Of a DNA stretch of 64,000 bases, positions 23,481 to 36,699 are shown piece after piece (the first letter of the stretch is position 1; every line of letters starts with the position of its first letter). The position numbers and the translations under genes are program-made. The stretch is taken from assembly GCF_050624435.1 (NCBI RefSeq), contig NC_134539.1:41634001-41698000 (forward strand). The letters are read 5' to 3'. The notes beneath the pieces are model-generated. The model saw nothing but the letters and a program-made list of their open reading frames with translations. It was not told the DNA's origin and did no database searches. The stretch comes from Tenrec ecaudatus (taxonomy: Eukaryota > Chordata > Mammalia > Afrosoricida > Tenrecidae).

Positions 23481-24000
23481 CGTCCATATATATATGAGTG
23501 CCCTTTTCACCTGCCGGAGAATGAGAACTTCTTCAAGATGAGAAACAGTAGTGAATTCTGAATGGATGAAGGAATAGCAAAGAACAAAGAGCAACATTTT
23601 GAGTCAGTTGAGTATAATCTTTAATTCTAAGAGCTATCGTTTGAAAGCAGCTACTAAGGAGGCCTTGCCTTGGAATCCAATGTGACCTTTCCAATCAATC
23701 TGTCTCAGAAGCTACAAGCCAGGCAACTGAGTTCAAACAGCATAAAGCCAATGGAGATTCTAAATGACACACTTAGATATTTACTCATTTTTATGTTAAC
23801 ATAAATTTCTTATACATTATATAAAATACTTGATATTTAATAGAAATTCAGCATCTACAGTGGAACCTGAATCAGAAGCTGAATTTTAATAATATATTCC
23901 TCAGTGATTCATATGCATATTATTTTGAGAAACACTTTTCTAAAATAACAATTCTGGGGTTGAAATTTCTATCTATTTATCTAATTACAGTGGAAAAAAG
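23481..24000. other. Unassigned, no gene seen
   Basis: About 0.5 kb with no supported gene or repeat. Confidence 0.35.
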
Positions 24001-24180
24001 GCAGGCTTGTGGCACAACAGTGGAAGTCCTTGGCTGCTAACCAAATGGAATACATGGAAGAGGATTTGACTCCCTTAAAAGGAATAGAGAGGCAGAGAAA
24101 TGGAAGGAATCCCCATTCCCGATCATATTGAATGTGTCAGCCAGTACCAGGGGCCTCGTATTCAATGGTTCAATTCTCAG
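24000..24180 (+). repeat. Degraded AfroSINE-type SINE
   Basis: 'gtggcacaacagtggaagtc', then 'ggctgctaaccaaa', is in the order of the SINE head. The rest is strongly diverged. Confidence 0.4.
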
Positions 24181-24454
24181 CAACATGGTGAAGTCTATAT
24201 TATTAAGCCATATTGCTCATGTAGAAACTGAGATGCAGAGACGCTAAATGGGATTATTAGAGATTTAAAGAAGAAAAAAATAGCAGAGCTTGATGTGGAC
24301 ATATGTCTGATTAACTTTTGAAATCCTACAGCTCACATTAATTGAAATTAAATCCATTTATTTAAGTAGCCAGGGGGAAATGGACTAATTCTTTCCAACA
24401 TGAACTAAATGCTTTTAATGATGATGAAGATGTTTATGACAGTGAGGTGATGCT

Positions 24455-24685
24455 GTCGATGATATACTGCTGATGGTGAGGTGGCTAACCCCTGTATAGT
24501 ACTTGCTGTGTTCTAAGTACTATTCTGACCACAATGCTCTTTTAATCATACCAAGAACCCTGTGGGGTGTGTAAATTATCATCCATGTGTGTAAATTATT
24601 ATCCTGTGTGTATATCATGATCACAATCCCAGTTTCACAGACGAAGAAACTTGGGCACAATATATTTGAATAACTTACAATGGTT
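24455..24685 (+). repeat. MIR-type ancient SINE
   Basis: 'agtactattctgaccacaat', then 'aatcataccaagaaccctgt' and 'cagacgaagaaacttgggca', matches the order of a MIR (end of the tRNA-derived part and core). It contains a local duplication of 'tgtgtgtaaattatcatcc'-like sequence. Confidence 0.6.
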
Positions 24686-24689
24686 GTCA

Positions 24690-25080
24690 TCACCAAATCA
24701 GCCCTGAATTATGATGACTTTATGTATGTGTAGCAGAAAAAAACTTTACTCAATCATATGTTTTCTTCAGGATTGTTGGCATAGGTAATTTCATTGTGGC
24801 TATTAGGTTAATCCATTGTATGGAAGGTTTTTCTAGTTTTCATTAACCTTCTACTTTATCAAATGTCATGTCCTTTCCTAGTGGTCATTCTTTCCTGATG
24901 GTGTGTCCAACGTAAGCCAGCAGGAATCTTGCCATAGTCACCTGTAATGAACATTCTTCATTACCTTTTGTTACCCAAGGTCACATGGTTATTCATAAGT
25001 GAACTATGTTGACTGGAAGATGTTTGGGGTCAATATCCATGTTCTTAACAATCAGACTGCACTATCTCCTGCTAAAGCAA
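24690..25080 (-). repeat. SINE remnants (Afro-type and MIR), reverse
   Basis: 24690-24960 loosely fits the complement of an afrotherian SINE. 24968-25075 ('ttacccaaggtcacatggtt') fits a reverse MIR. Both are strongly diverged. Confidence 0.4.
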
Positions 25081-25159
25081 TAACAACAAGAGCAACAACA
25101 ACAGCATAATGTTGGCAGCAAGAGAAAAGATTTTCATATTTATGGTCACCTACTATGTA

Positions 25160-25310
25160 CCAAAGAACCCTGGTTAGCACTCAAGCCTGCCCATAGACGC
25201 CCCAGTAGAACGACCTGACATTGTGAGTCAGGAAGACCCTAGAGAGCAGTCCTACTCCATTAACTGGGATTGCTAGTAGATCAAGTAGACTCCATTAACA
25301 AGGCTTCAAA
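25160..25310 (+). repeat. Degraded AfroSINE-type SINE
   Basis: Begins 'accctggttagcactc' and continues through 'cgccccagtagaacgacctg', in the order of the family. Diverged, without clear ends. Confidence 0.35.
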
Positions 25311-27116
25311 CTGGTACTGGTTCAGTCATGACTGACCAAGTGGAACCAGAATGGACCAGAATTTGTAAAAAGTGAATGTCTAGAATGATAACTGGAATGA
25401 GAAAAGTACTGCTTGATGTCCTGCTAGAAACTTAATCTCCCTTTTGGAAAACAACTGTGCATTGCAGATCAACCACATCTCTGGACAGGCAGACATTTGA
25501 AATAGCAATGCCCAGCTCAAAGATGGCAGCTGACTGCACCGCTGAGAATGTGTATTGCTCTCCACGTCCTTGGCAGTAATGCAATCTCCCACATCACGAT
25601 CCTGAAAGGGCTCACTACACCTATCCTGAGTTTCCTATTCCAGGGTTTCCATCTCCAACCTTTCCAATTCTGTTTATCATTCCAGGCACCCACATTCTGC
25701 AAATCCACTCCATTCTGCTTCCAGATCATTGGCCCTGATTGAACTTGGAAGAATTGATTCAAAGCCATACTTAAAAAAGGAGTACAGCATTGTGTGCTAG
25801 AGCACATGTTCCCATATTTGATCTTCATCATGATGATGCTAACTAGGGGCCAATTTTGAGGTGACACTAGACAATGGACAAGTCCAATATATGAGTAGGA
25901 GAAGTAGAAGGTCCTAGAAGGATTATGTTCCAGTCAAATTAGTATTAAAAAAAAATGAACTCAAAGTCAAGGAAATGTTTGTAAAAGGTAAGATTGTAAA
26001 TATTTAATGTTTTCTGGAAATATGGTCTCTGTATTTACTAGGCAATTCTCCAATTATAGAATAAAACAGCCAAAGATATTACATAAATAAATCGGTATGT
26101 CCATAAATCAATAAAACTTTATTTATAAGAGATAGTAGGCCATATCTGGCCATTCTTTTGTGAACCCTAGTTTTGATCTCCAGGAAATAAAAACAAAACA
26201 AGGAAACAAAAAGAACCCTACCCTTTTTTGGATGGGAATTAGTACATTTCCTGAGAAAAGAAATGTACCTTTCTTAAGAGTTAAAGTCACCCTGATGAAA
26301 GCTAGAGAGTTGATGAACTATCATATTGGAACTAGAAGGACTGACACTGCCAATAGTCTAGTTCTGAAGAGGTAGAATACTATAGAGAGGGTGCATGTTT
26401 TCTTTATACTACAGATTATGGGTAAATCATGAATCATTACAATTAGCAGCAATAACATAGACAGGATGAGAGAATTTAAAAAGATGAAAATTTTAAAAAA
26501 AGAGAAGGTTGTTTTCTTCAACATATTTGAATAGCTTCAAATAGCTACTGAAGTGAAGAGCCAGATGGAGATCACTGATTGTGTTCCCACTCTTTCCTCC
26601 AATACTTCTTATCCGGTCACCAGGCATTTTGTACTTATTCCACGATGAAAAATTATGGTCTTTCCATTTTAAAAGATATATTGTACCCATATCTAGGCCA
26701 AGTGATTTAATCTTGATTAGTGCTGTCTGAAGGCTTGTCAGATGGTTAGCAATTGGTCACGTATTTCACAGCAGTGCTATTAAATCCACTGGGAATTAAC
26801 ATGTTAAATCCATAATCATGTTTTATTGCCTGTATAATCCTGGGTTAACTGCAAAATGAAGTTGATTCATTTTTCACATGTTCACCAAAGTGAAGTCATA
26901 TTTTCCCCTTAACTAGTAATTAACCTTTATGGCTTTATTAACTGCTTTATTAAATTTAAATGAAATGTTTATAGGAACGAGTTCATGGGCAGTGTAAACC
27001 GCAATGACAGTGTGGCCCCGGTGATGTCCTGTTCATTGGAGCTTCCCTATTAAAGAGGCTTATGCTACAAGTAGTTCATTTTTAATCACAAGGTGTCAAG
27101 GCTTGTAATCCAACAG
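25311..27116. other. Unassigned, no gene seen
   Basis: About 1.8 kb. Several frames of 60-116 codons (longest on the minus strand at 25517-25867) have no recognisable domain. AT-rich throughout. Confidence 0.4.
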
Positions 27117-27255
27117 GCAGGTGGTATAATAAAAAGAGCAATGGATTTTTAGTCAGACAGACCTGGATTCAAATTCATAGCTAATTGCTTACTAGCTATG
27201 TGCCCTTGAGCATATTACCTTGTACCCGAGTTTCAATTCTATTATATATAACATG
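27117..27255 (+). repeat. MIR ancient SINE
   Basis: 'gtggtataataaaaagagca', 'cagacctggattcaaattca', 'ttactagctatgtgcccttg' follow the classic MIR order. It is present in all placental mammals. Confidence 0.75.
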
Positions 27256-27664
27256 ACTAGGTAACTCAACTATTGGAATAAGAAGGAGGTTGAGTGAATT
27301 AGTGGGGAAGTATTGGCTGGGATCTAAATTTTCAGGAGATACATATTATCAAAGCTGTCTTTTTGTCGAAGCAGAGTTGTTTTGCTGTTTTGAAGTGGGG
27401 CTATTTTTGTTTAGAGTTCAAATAGGAGAGAGATGGACGCAATGGGATGGTGTTTGTACTTAGCATCATCTCATGTTCTCCAGAACCATGGTTTCTGCAT
27501 ATATCCTTCATAAATAAATGATCTGTGATACATCTTTTAATATATTTTTAAGGAGTGCACAGGACTCCCACCAACCTAAATAGACACTTTGTAGAAATTA
27601 GAGGGGCAGGCATAACTCTGTAATCAAATGGCTTCCTAAGCTGAGGGGGGCTTTGTAAAGAAGC
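27256..27664. other. Unassigned, no gene seen
   Basis: About 0.4 kb with no supported gene or repeat. Confidence 0.35.
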
Positions 27665-29255
27665 CGTTTCTCCTAGGAGGATCTACGCTCATGTCTTGAT
27701 GATCAGAGCATATGTTGGTTGTCAAGTTGTCCTCTCAGGAGGGCACACTTGTCCAGAGCACAACCACACATCTGTGCATGGTACCTTGATCCACAGGATA
27801 GTCAAGTTCCAATTTTCAGTTGATGTTGGCAGCTGTTTCTTTTCATTTGAATTATGCCCAGGAATTGATGGCATACCATTTAAGTGTTGCAATAAGTTGA
27901 TGGAGTACTGGAAACACTCACACATCTATTCCAAGAAATTTGGAAGAGAGCTACTTGCCCAACTGACTAGAAGAGATCCATATTTGTACCTATTCCAAAG
28001 AAAAGCAACTCAATAGAATGCTCAAATAATAAAACAATATCATTACTATCACAGGCAAATAGAATATTGCTGAAGATCACCTAACAACAGTTGCAGCAGC
28101 ACATTGACAGGGAGCTGCCAGAGGTTCAAGCTGGATTCAGAAGAGGACATGAAATAAGGGATATTATTGCTACTGAATAGAAGGAAGATATTTACATGTA
28201 TTTTATTGACTGTGGAAAGGCATTCAGCTATGTGGATCTTTAAAAAACACTATGGATAACCTTCAGAAGAATGAAAATATCAGAATTCCCATTGTGCTCC
28301 TGAGGAGCTGGCACATTATTCAAGAGGCATACAGAACAAGGGAATATTACATCGTTTAAAATCAGGAAAGGTGTGTACCTCGGTTGTATCCTCTCAATGT
28401 GCTTAGTCAAACTGTATGCTGAGAAATAATTAGAGAAGTTAGATTTTATGAAGAATGAAGCATCAGCGTTGGAGGAAGACTTAATCATAACCTAAGATAT
28501 GCAGATGACACCACCCTGCATGCTGAAAGTGAGGAGGACTTGAAACACTTGCTGATGAAGATCAAGGATTGTAGCCTTCAGTAGGGATTACAACTCATTG
28601 TTAAGTAGACCAAAATATTCACCGCTAAACCAATAGGTAACATGATACATGGAGAAAAGATTGGAGTTGTCAAGGATCTCGTTTTGCTTAGACCCATAGT
28701 CAGTGCTCATGGAAGCAGCAGTCCAGAGATGAAATAACATGTTGCTTTGGGTAATTCTGTTGCATAAGACCTCTTTAAAATGTTTAAAAGTAAGGATGTT
28801 ACTCTGGGGACTAAAGTACCCCTGGCCCAAACCATGGCATTTTCAATCACCTCATATGCTTGGGAGAGTTGGTCAAAGGATGACCAAAGAATGGGTGCAT
28901 TTGAATTATGGTGCTGGCAAAGAATAGGGAAAATACCATGGACTGGCAAAAGAAAAACCACATCTGCCTTGGAAGTACAATCAGAATGCTCCTGAGAATC
29001 AAGGATGATGAGACTTTGCTTCATGTAATGTGGACATGTCGGGAGAGACCAGCCTCTAGAAAAGGACATCTGCTTGATGAAGTTGAGGGGCGTTGAAAAG
29101 AAGAAGGCCCTCCATAAGATGGATTGGCCCAGTGGCTGCAATCGTGGGATCAAGCATAAGAATTGCGAGGCTGCTGCAGGAATGGGAGTGCTATGTTCTG
29201 TGGGACAGAGGGTCCCTGTGTGTCAGAGAGGACTCAGGGGCACCTGAGAACAACA
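27665..29255 (+). mobile_element. RTE LINE, plus strand, 5'-truncated
   Basis: Reverse-transcriptase and downstream part of an RTE. 'LRYADDTTLHAES' is encoded at about 28490-28530 (YADD motif). The tail region with 'gaagaaggccctccataaga' and 'gcccagtggctgcaatcgtg' lies at 29095-29150, as in full RTE tails. Frames are broken by stops and small deletions. It parallels the copies at 10.0-11.2 kb (+) and 19.7-22.2 kb (-). Confidence 0.75.
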
Positions 29256-29259
29256 CAGT

Positions 29260-30400
29260 AACATGGTCATCCAGCTGCAAATACATTTTACATATTCTCT
29301 TGTAATGGATCTGGTTGGGCGGCTTAATACTAGCTATGGGATATACGTAGAAGTGCTATCTATAATGACTTTCTGAATTTTCCTTAAATAAAATACTTAA
29401 TCATGGATATAGTCCTAACATTTTCTCCATCTGTGAAATATCAATAACAGGAGTAGCCACCTTGGACTTTTCTGAGACTGAAGATAACATTTGGAAGATA
29501 GCAAAGGAAGTCTACCAACCTGGGTTTCTTGATGACCTGATGGAAGTGCGCCACCAAGTTAGCCTTGGACCACTCATTTCTAAGACAGGCAATGAACAGA
29601 GCTCAACAACTCTCCTGCAGTCCTGCAATGTGTGTCTTTCAGTTTAGCTTTATTCTAACCAATATCTGACTGTTATTCCAGAGATAAAGTTGGGTTGTTT
29701 TTTTTTTCTTTTTTGAGGAACATTGACATGGGCAATGCCAATTTTGGGGCCCAGGTGAAAAGATATGACAAAACTCTGGTGAAGAACACCATTCACAGCA
29801 GTTGACCCCAGTGTCCAGGAATAGTCCAGGAGAGCAGTGACAGAGACTGAAGACGCATGCTAGGAGCCAAGAACATCTGATACCCTAGGAAATCAGCAAT
29901 GCCAAGTCATTGCTCAAATGAATTGTGTTTATTTGCAAGTACTTAGTAAATATTTGTCAGAATTATCTATCATAGTTAAATGAGAGGAAAGTTACAGATA
30001 GCTAAGATTCTGTGTGAGCAGATAAAGACAATAACAAACTATGGATTATTTTTCCTACTCTGACCTTATCTGTACCCACTACCCGATAGACCCGTTCAGC
30101 ATTCATTAGGTAAGTAGAATCAATCAGTATTCATCAGAAAAATAGAAACTGCTCAATATATTTTAATCAAAGGGAGTTTAATGTAGGGGACCTGTTTGAA
30201 AAAGTTTGAAGGGTTTAAGAAGGAGGATAAGTTAACACAGAGGTTAAGAAAGATAATACAGGAATTCCTGGGACTGTAGGAACTAAATGAGGAGATGGCA
30301 TTAGCAAGCCTAGGAGAGTACTCATGGCTAACAGTGATGATGGAGACCTGACAGCCATTGGCCACTGCTTCTCCTAGAATCACCAAACCTTCGCCCATCT
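29260..30400. other. Unassigned, no gene seen
   Basis: About 1.1 kb with no recognisable gene. A minus-strand frame of 88 codons at 30153-30419 is not supported as coding; the sequence around 30120-30240 looks repeat-like. Confidence 0.4.
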
Positions 30401-30404
30401 CCAG

Positions 30405-30600
30405 ACTCACTGCCACCAAGTCGACTCTGACTCAGTGACCCTGGAGGGCAGAGTAGAACTGCCCCCAGTGAGCTTCAGCAGCTGTGGATCTTTTCAGGAG
30501 CGGAACACCTCCTCTTTCACTCTTGGAGTGACTGGTGGGTTTCAACTGCCAAACTTGTCATTCGTATCCAACATATAATCCATTCTGCCATTGAACTCCA
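30405..30600 (-). repeat. AfroSINE-type SINE, reverse
   Basis: 'cactgccaccaagtcgactc', 'gagcggaacacctcctcttt', 'tggtgggtttcaactgccaa' read as the complement of tail, body and B-box. About 195 bp, fairly well preserved. Confidence 0.65.
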
Positions 30601-31680
30601 TATAAACCATCTGGACCAGTAAAGCACAAAGACATGATTCATGGTCCATGCATGACTCCTTTTACCAGAGCATACCAAGGCCACTGGAGTTTATTACCAC
30701 CTGCTACTTTGAAAACTAAGGTTAGAATTAGATAATTGTTTTATAAAGTCAACCCTCATGCTACGGGGAGGAGCATCTAAGGCCAGGCAACCATGGATAG
30801 AGATTTTACTGTTCCCAGAGTCTCTGGAACAATGTCAGGCAGATCCTCTAATTTGTATATGGAGTTCTAGAACTTGCCAAAAATCTGTTTCTTAGTATCT
30901 AATTTAGAGTTCTACCTTCCTTTTCAATACACAAGTGTAATTTCATGGTACATAAATGATTGTTTAAGCAGTTAATATGACTGTGTACCTGTCATATTTT
31001 TCCTTTGCTTCACATTTTGTAAACTTGTCATAAAATGGTGAAGTATTATAGAAAATTATTAAACACTCAATTAAACATAAGCTCAAATGCTGAAGGAGTA
31101 AAAGCAGCACGTCAAAATCCCCCTCACTCTTGTTTAAATTTAAATAAAATTTTCTAGCCTTCAGAGAAGGATGCTTCAGGATTATCACTAAAAAAAATTC
31201 TAACAAATGGATGATAATACATATTCAAAGAGATATCAAAATGTAATATTTTTGTTGAAAAGTTGGCACATGTTAATTGCATTTTTCAATTCCTGGTGTT
31301 TGTTTCTCAAGTAGGCTGACCATCTCAGAGCTCCTCTGCTTGAGGCACCCACTCTCAGGGACCATCATCTCCAACACCTAGCTCACACACAAATGACTAC
31401 AAGTCTTGTTTGTAGAGGTTGCAACCATTATTTAATAGCATGTCATATAAGGCCTATAAGATCCAATGATGCTATTGCTGTCTTCTCATTCAAATGACAG
31501 GGCTTCATTTGTGCCATCACTACAGAGTGATGCTTTTTAGCACTGGACTGATTGTTTTCTTGGATCAATATTACTGACAAATGACTAGCTCCATCAAGAC
31601 CAACCAGTGATAACCCTTAATGTGTCTTATACTTGCCAAGGATTAATTTTAACTCCAAGTACACTAACAAGTCAAGAGAA
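30601..31680. other. Unassigned, no gene seen
   Basis: About 1.1 kb of AT-rich sequence. The minus-strand frame of 80 codons at 30964-31206 has no domain. Confidence 0.4.
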
Positions 31681-31686
31681 GTCATG

Positions 31687-31739
31687 CCCCCCCCCCAAAT
31701 ATATCTGTTGATTGAGTGCCCAGAACAGTGCTAGATTTA

Positions 31740-31779
<40 letters not shown>
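31687..31779. repeat. Poly-C run and (AC)n microsatellite
   Basis: Ten C residues at about 31687-31696, then an AC array at 31740-31779 of about 20 units. Confidence 0.9.
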
Positions 31780-31783
<4 letters not shown>

Positions 31784-32034
31784 CTGATCTTATATAAGAT
31801 AATGATAACAGACAACATTTTGAATGAATATTCTAGGCTGAATATTTTATGCACATTATTTCAGTTAGAACTCCCAGTCATGCTGAAAGGTAAGTATTTT
31901 CATGCCAACTTTAAAAATAGAAAAAAAGAGATGGGCTGATTTTAAGCAATTTGACTGGAATCCACAAAATAGTTGAGTTTCTAACTTAGCCTTGCCTAAT
32001 TCCTGTGCCTGTGGTGTTAATTACCTGGCATAAT

Positions 32035-32152
32035 CTTAGGCAGAGCTGGTGGTTCAAACCTCGCCACTCTCCCTGTAAGGATTTAGGACTTCCAAAACCC
32101 TCTAGAGGGTGGCTATGAGTCAGAATTTACTTGACGGGGGGGGGGGGGGGGG
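32035..32152 (+). repeat. AfroSINE-type 3' part ending in poly-G
   Basis: 'ggtggttcaaacctcgccac', 'gtggctatgagtcagaattt' are the B-box and tail of the SINE, directly followed by a run of about 14 G at 32139-32152. Confidence 0.55.
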
Positions 32153-32219
32153 TTCATCTTAGACAAGATGCACCACTCTTTAGTATTGGTCATATTATTT
32201 TGTAGATAAAAAGAAAATG

Positions 32220-32560
32220 TAGATCCACCTAGGCCCCCATGAAAGCAGCAGTCGGGGAATCGAATGCGCTATTACAATGGGCAAGCTGCAAAAGCAATGT
32301 TTAACGTTTTAAAAAGCAAAGTTGTCTCTTCGAAGACGATGGTGCCTCTGACAGAAGCTGCGGTAGGCATGTGGGATTGGGATAGTGAATAAAGACTGAA
32401 GAAAATGAATTTATGTCATGAAATCATGTTGTTGGTGAACAATATTGAATATACCCCGGACTGTCAGGAACGGACACATCAGATTTAGAAGTACAGCCAG
32501 AATGCTCCTCAGCAGTGAGGATGGCAGGACTCTGTCTCCCCTACTGTGGCCCTCTTATCA
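32220..32560 (+). mobile_element. RTE LINE fragment, plus strand
   Basis: 'catgaaagcagcagtcgggg', 'tcgaatgcgctattacaatg', 'gcaagctgcaaaagcaatgt' correspond to the RTE region also at 28.7 kb. No intact frame. Confidence 0.6.
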
Positions 32561-32573
32561 ACATGGTCTTTCC

Positions 32574-32740
32574 CACTCAAATCACCGCCATAGAGTGATT
32601 CCAACTCGCAGTGCCAACTCACAGGGATCCTGTGGGGCAATGCAGAGCTGACCTGGGGCTGTAGATCTTTAAAGGAGTCTCTCTGGAGCAGCTGGTGGCT
32701 TTTAACATCAACCTTGCAGTTAGCCTATCATCCCACCTGG
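32574..32740 (-). repeat. AfroSINE-type SINE, reverse
   Basis: 'caccgccatagagtgattcc' to 'aaccttgcagttagcctatc' in reverse order of the family; inserted next to the RTE fragment. Confidence 0.6.
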
Positions 32741-32764
32741 GTTCTTTTTGACTGTGCTCAGCCC

Positions 32765-33208
32765 TCTTTAAATAGCTAATGATTCCCTATTGTCAACATG
32801 AAAGAGTCCAAACTCATTACTAAGGCGTTTAAAATCCTGCACAATCTATTCTCCCCAGCTTGTCTGATGCCGTCTCCTGTGACTCCTACTAATTTATCTT
32901 ATAATCCAGCCACAGCACTGCAGCACCTCCCCCTTCCTGCTCACCTCCTCTCTGCCCACTCTCTACTCTGCCAGGGAAATCCTATCTCCTCTTCAGACCA
33001 ATTGAAAGCAGTTGTTCTTCAAAACTCAATTCCACTTTCATTTTCCTTGGGAAAGCTTCCCTGAAGCCTCTGGACATCACAAATGGCTCTATCCATTATG
33101 CTCTGCCTGACAATACTTGGACTGTGTGTCTCATTGCATTGTAGTCCTGTCTATGTGTCTGTACCTCCTACTTGAGTGAGAGGTTCTTAATGGCAGACAC
33201 CATGTTTT

Positions 33209-33271
<63 letters not shown>

Positions 33272-33325
33272 TAGAAAGTACCTGGAAATTTGTTGAATAC
33301 ATGAATGAATAAATGAACAGATAAG
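32765..33325 (+). repeat. L2 LINE 3' end, with (AC)n at 33212-33268
   Basis: 'gtccaaactcattactaagg', 'tcctgcacaatctattctcc', 'gaaagcttccctgaagcctc' and 'aatggcagacaccatgtttt' match the well-known L2 3' end in order. The L2 terminal part is interrupted by an AC array of about 28 units and resumes at 'gtacctggaaatttgttgaa'. Confidence 0.7.
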
Positions 33326-35100
33326 TGAAATCAATGAATCAGTAGCTCTGATTATCATATTCCTGTGTCATACCCCCAAGGTCAGGAAGGGTAAATGACA
33401 GCATAAATAGTCCTGTATTGATATGCCCCTAGACACATCACTCTGCTAGAGGAACTTAGAATTTATGACCAATGTTTTCTACCTACGATGTGGAAGGATT
33501 GCTCTTTGCCATCACATAGGGACAGTGTGTCAGTCTGCTGCGTGTCCCATGGCGGAGCAGTATCCTCCACGAAGTGATTGCCTGTCAGCTAGTGACAGTT
33601 TATGGCAGGCTTCACAGCAGGCCGGTTCTCCTCTGCCCAGAGGAAAGTGAATGAAGGAGTCGGGGACGTCTCACGAATTCAGGCTGGGAGTGGAGGATGG
33701 GAGAGAAACCTAGGCTTTCCTCTCAAGTCTATAGAATCTGGTCCATTTTCAGCCTGGAGGAGGCAAAGGTTTCAGACACACTCTTTCATTCTACAACAAA
33801 TCGCCAGCGTGTTCTTGGAGATCGCTTTATTGCCAAGCCCATTAGGACAGGTTGCTTCCCCTCATCACATTTTGGAGAAGTTGAAAGATCAGGGAAATGG
33901 CAAAAGGCTGAGACTCTGTGGTTATCTGGGTCCTGTTTTGCCAGAGAGAATTCACTCTCTTTCTTCCCCATTTGCAGCTGTCATGCCACCTCATATCTGG
34001 AAAATAAATTCCTTCCGTTTATTGGCACTGAATCTCCATATCTATATCCGATGCTGTGTCAGACTAAGATACTGACTGTGCTTTCAGGGAGAGTGTAGTC
34101 ATTGGAAACCACTCAGGAGGACTGCGGATTGCACCATGACAGGTGTGACTATAGGCGAGCACGCAAGTCATGGCTAAGTCATGGCTCGGCTCAAGGAAAA
34201 TCACAGTGGGAGAGGTCGAACTTGAATGGGACTATAAAACAAAAGCAGCGCCCAGACCATTAGGAGTTAAACAGGCTAAAAAGAGTAAAAATCAAAGAGG
34301 TTTTCAAGGCAAGTGAAAAATACATATGAAAACACGGAGCAAAATGATGCCTCTTTATCAGTTGCGGTGGCATCAAGGGTGACTGGTGGCAACTGCATGT
34401 GGGTCAGAGTAGAAGTGGGCTCTGGAGGGATTAACATGGTGGATTATTTAGAAGTGCATCACCAGGGCTTTCAAGGCACCCTAGTGGGACTTAGACCTCT
34501 CCTCTTTCAAACGGCAGTCAGACATATAAATTGAGGCACCCAAGGGGTTTTGATACCTATTCAGGGAATTCTAATAAGGCAAGACCAGCACACAGCTAGA
34601 AAGTTGAAAATGGTCAGAGATAAGGCAGAAGAATGAGGTTCGGCTAAGAGAGTGATGGGTTCTGTGAGGAGGTTTAATATTATTATTAAATATATTTAAT
34701 GTTTTTTAATTTTAAATAAATATTTAATAATATTATTAAGTGTTTAATGCTATTTTAGACCCATAAGGTAGTTTTTTGAAGGCCACATTTCTTATGTACT
34801 AGTATGTAAAACAATCTTCCGAGATATACAAGACAGCTAACGTTCATGCGCCTATCTACAGGTGTATAATCAGAAAATTAAAGCAGGTGCAGAACCAAGA
34901 TAACTTAGTAATCTTTTCTTTACACAGCTGTTTCTTGAGCCTTTTTATTTCAAATGCTTCATGTCATCTATAGCAGTGATGAACATGATTTTAATCATTA
35001 CTCATGTTAAGGAATATATTTTATATTGTGAAAGAGTATATACATACTGTGTGTGTACTGTCACACACACACTTTCTTGAAATAGTACTAAGTGCCATCT
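33326..35100. other. Unassigned; relatively GC-rich 33.46-34.13 kb, AT hairpin 34.67 kb
   Basis: About 1.8 kb. Three overlapping frames at 33465-34098 (61, 157 and 133 codons) show no recognisable domain and compete in different frames. 34674-34740 is an AT-rich imperfect inverted repeat. No repeat family is recognised. Confidence 0.4.
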
Positions 35101-35604
35101 GTGGTAGTTGTCAGTTGTCAATTTGAGAGGATTAAGAGGGAAGGGGTGGAGGTTAGCCTGTCAATCAGGTAGCAGCTTGATGACCTCATGTGGAGGTACC
35201 GAGAAGATAAATAGCATTTTGAAGGTGGGACACAGGCTCACTCACTGCAAGACCATTCTGCAGACAAGATGCATGCAGCTACACTAGAGCCTGGAGCTGA
35301 AGGAGCCAGGTAGAGACCCCTACCAGAGCTGAGATGCTTCCACTGTCACTGCATCCACAAGACTTTTCACCCACTGGTCTGTGATCTTCCTGAATTCTGT
35401 GTCATTGCCTGTGTTTCATGAGTCTGAAGAGGAATTTATAGATTGATATCAGACATATGGGTTAATATCAGAGTTATGGACTAGATCTGGACTGGGCTGG
35501 GATGTTTTCTCAATATTCAATTATTCTTGTATACAATGTTCTCTCTTATACACACATGAGTGTCTATGAATTTGTTCTCTAGTCAACCCAGACTAACACA
35601 CCAT
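35101..35604 (-). repeat. F1-family repeat, reverse, diverged
   Basis: 'gagatgcttccactgtcact', 'gatatcagacatatgggtta', and the right end 'gtcaacccagactaacacac' (complement of F1 left end). The left end is divergent: it keeps the right-end logic but not 'ggttggcacaataa'. Confidence 0.55.
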
Positions 35605-36695
35605 CATGTGCTCCTCTTGCTACCAGAACATGTTTCCACTGAAAGGCTCTTTCTTTTCTCAGTAAGAATCGCAAAGCAGGGAGGCAAGCTGACCATGCAA
35701 GCAAACACATGTATTGGATAGAGCACCCTCCCAAGGTCCTGAGGCACCACAGGCCACATCTCCTGGAAGAAAGGAAAGAGATATATAGGTAGGAAGAACA
35801 TTATATTTATTCATGACAAGAAGTGGAGAATTCCAAGAACTGAGCACACATAGAAAGAGTTAGGGCAGTTGGGTGTACGCAATGGATATTCAAAATGGGA
35901 ATGGTGGCAAAGATTTCTGAGGTGGGCGATCATCACTTATTGTGAGATAATGAGTGTTCATGGGGCTGCTGGTTCCTTACATTTGAGTCTCTGCCTCAGT
36001 GTCCTTTGTGGTTGAGTTTAACTTGAGGTCACTGCTATCTGGTCTGTTCCTGGTCCTATGACCTGTCCTAAGATAGTCAAATGCTGACTGCTGAGGAGTA
36101 TGGGATTGGAAGGAAAGCACATTCTTCTTGCAGTAGAGAAAGGAAACTGAAAACAACCTAATACGCCACAGCTTAAATGTTAACTGATTATAGGGAATGG
36201 CAAGTTTGTATGTGTTCGTCAGGGGCAGTTGTTCAAAGTCCTCTGTACTTGAGATATGGGGGTGGAAGAACCCAGCCTCCTTTTTAACATGTATGACTAC
36301 ATTCTCTGATTTTTTTATATATCCTGCATTATTTCATTTTAAGTGATTCTTGTCATGACCTAGTAAATCGATTTCATGACCCACTAATTCTGTACTGTAT
36401 TCTATGAAATGTATTCAAATATTCTTTTATATGTTTTCTTTCCCACCCTCGATAGGAAGAAAGCCAAGGTCAATTTTGAAAATTAGGACGAATAAAGGCA
36501 GGGTGCTGCTCACAAATAGAAGTTTAAATAGTTTCAAACAAAATTTTAGCAAAAAGTCAAAGAGCACTGCTTTCTGTGCCTTGCTTCAAGAGAGGGCAGT
36601 TCTGGATAGCGTCTTGGATTTTGGCATAGTGGTCTAAGTGGACAAGACGTTTTCTAGTTTTTTATGCTGGAATTGAGATGGCTCTGAATGAGAGG
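35605..36695. other. Unassigned, no gene seen
   Basis: About 1.1 kb. The frame at 36404-36637 (77 codons) has no recognisable domain. Confidence 0.35.
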
Positions 36696-36699
36696 TCCT

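Noticed and set aside
33465..34098. Three overlapping frames of 61, 157 and 133 codons
   Set aside because: No recognisable family, competing frames, and no splice sites or poly(A) signal that I can support; left as unassigned.
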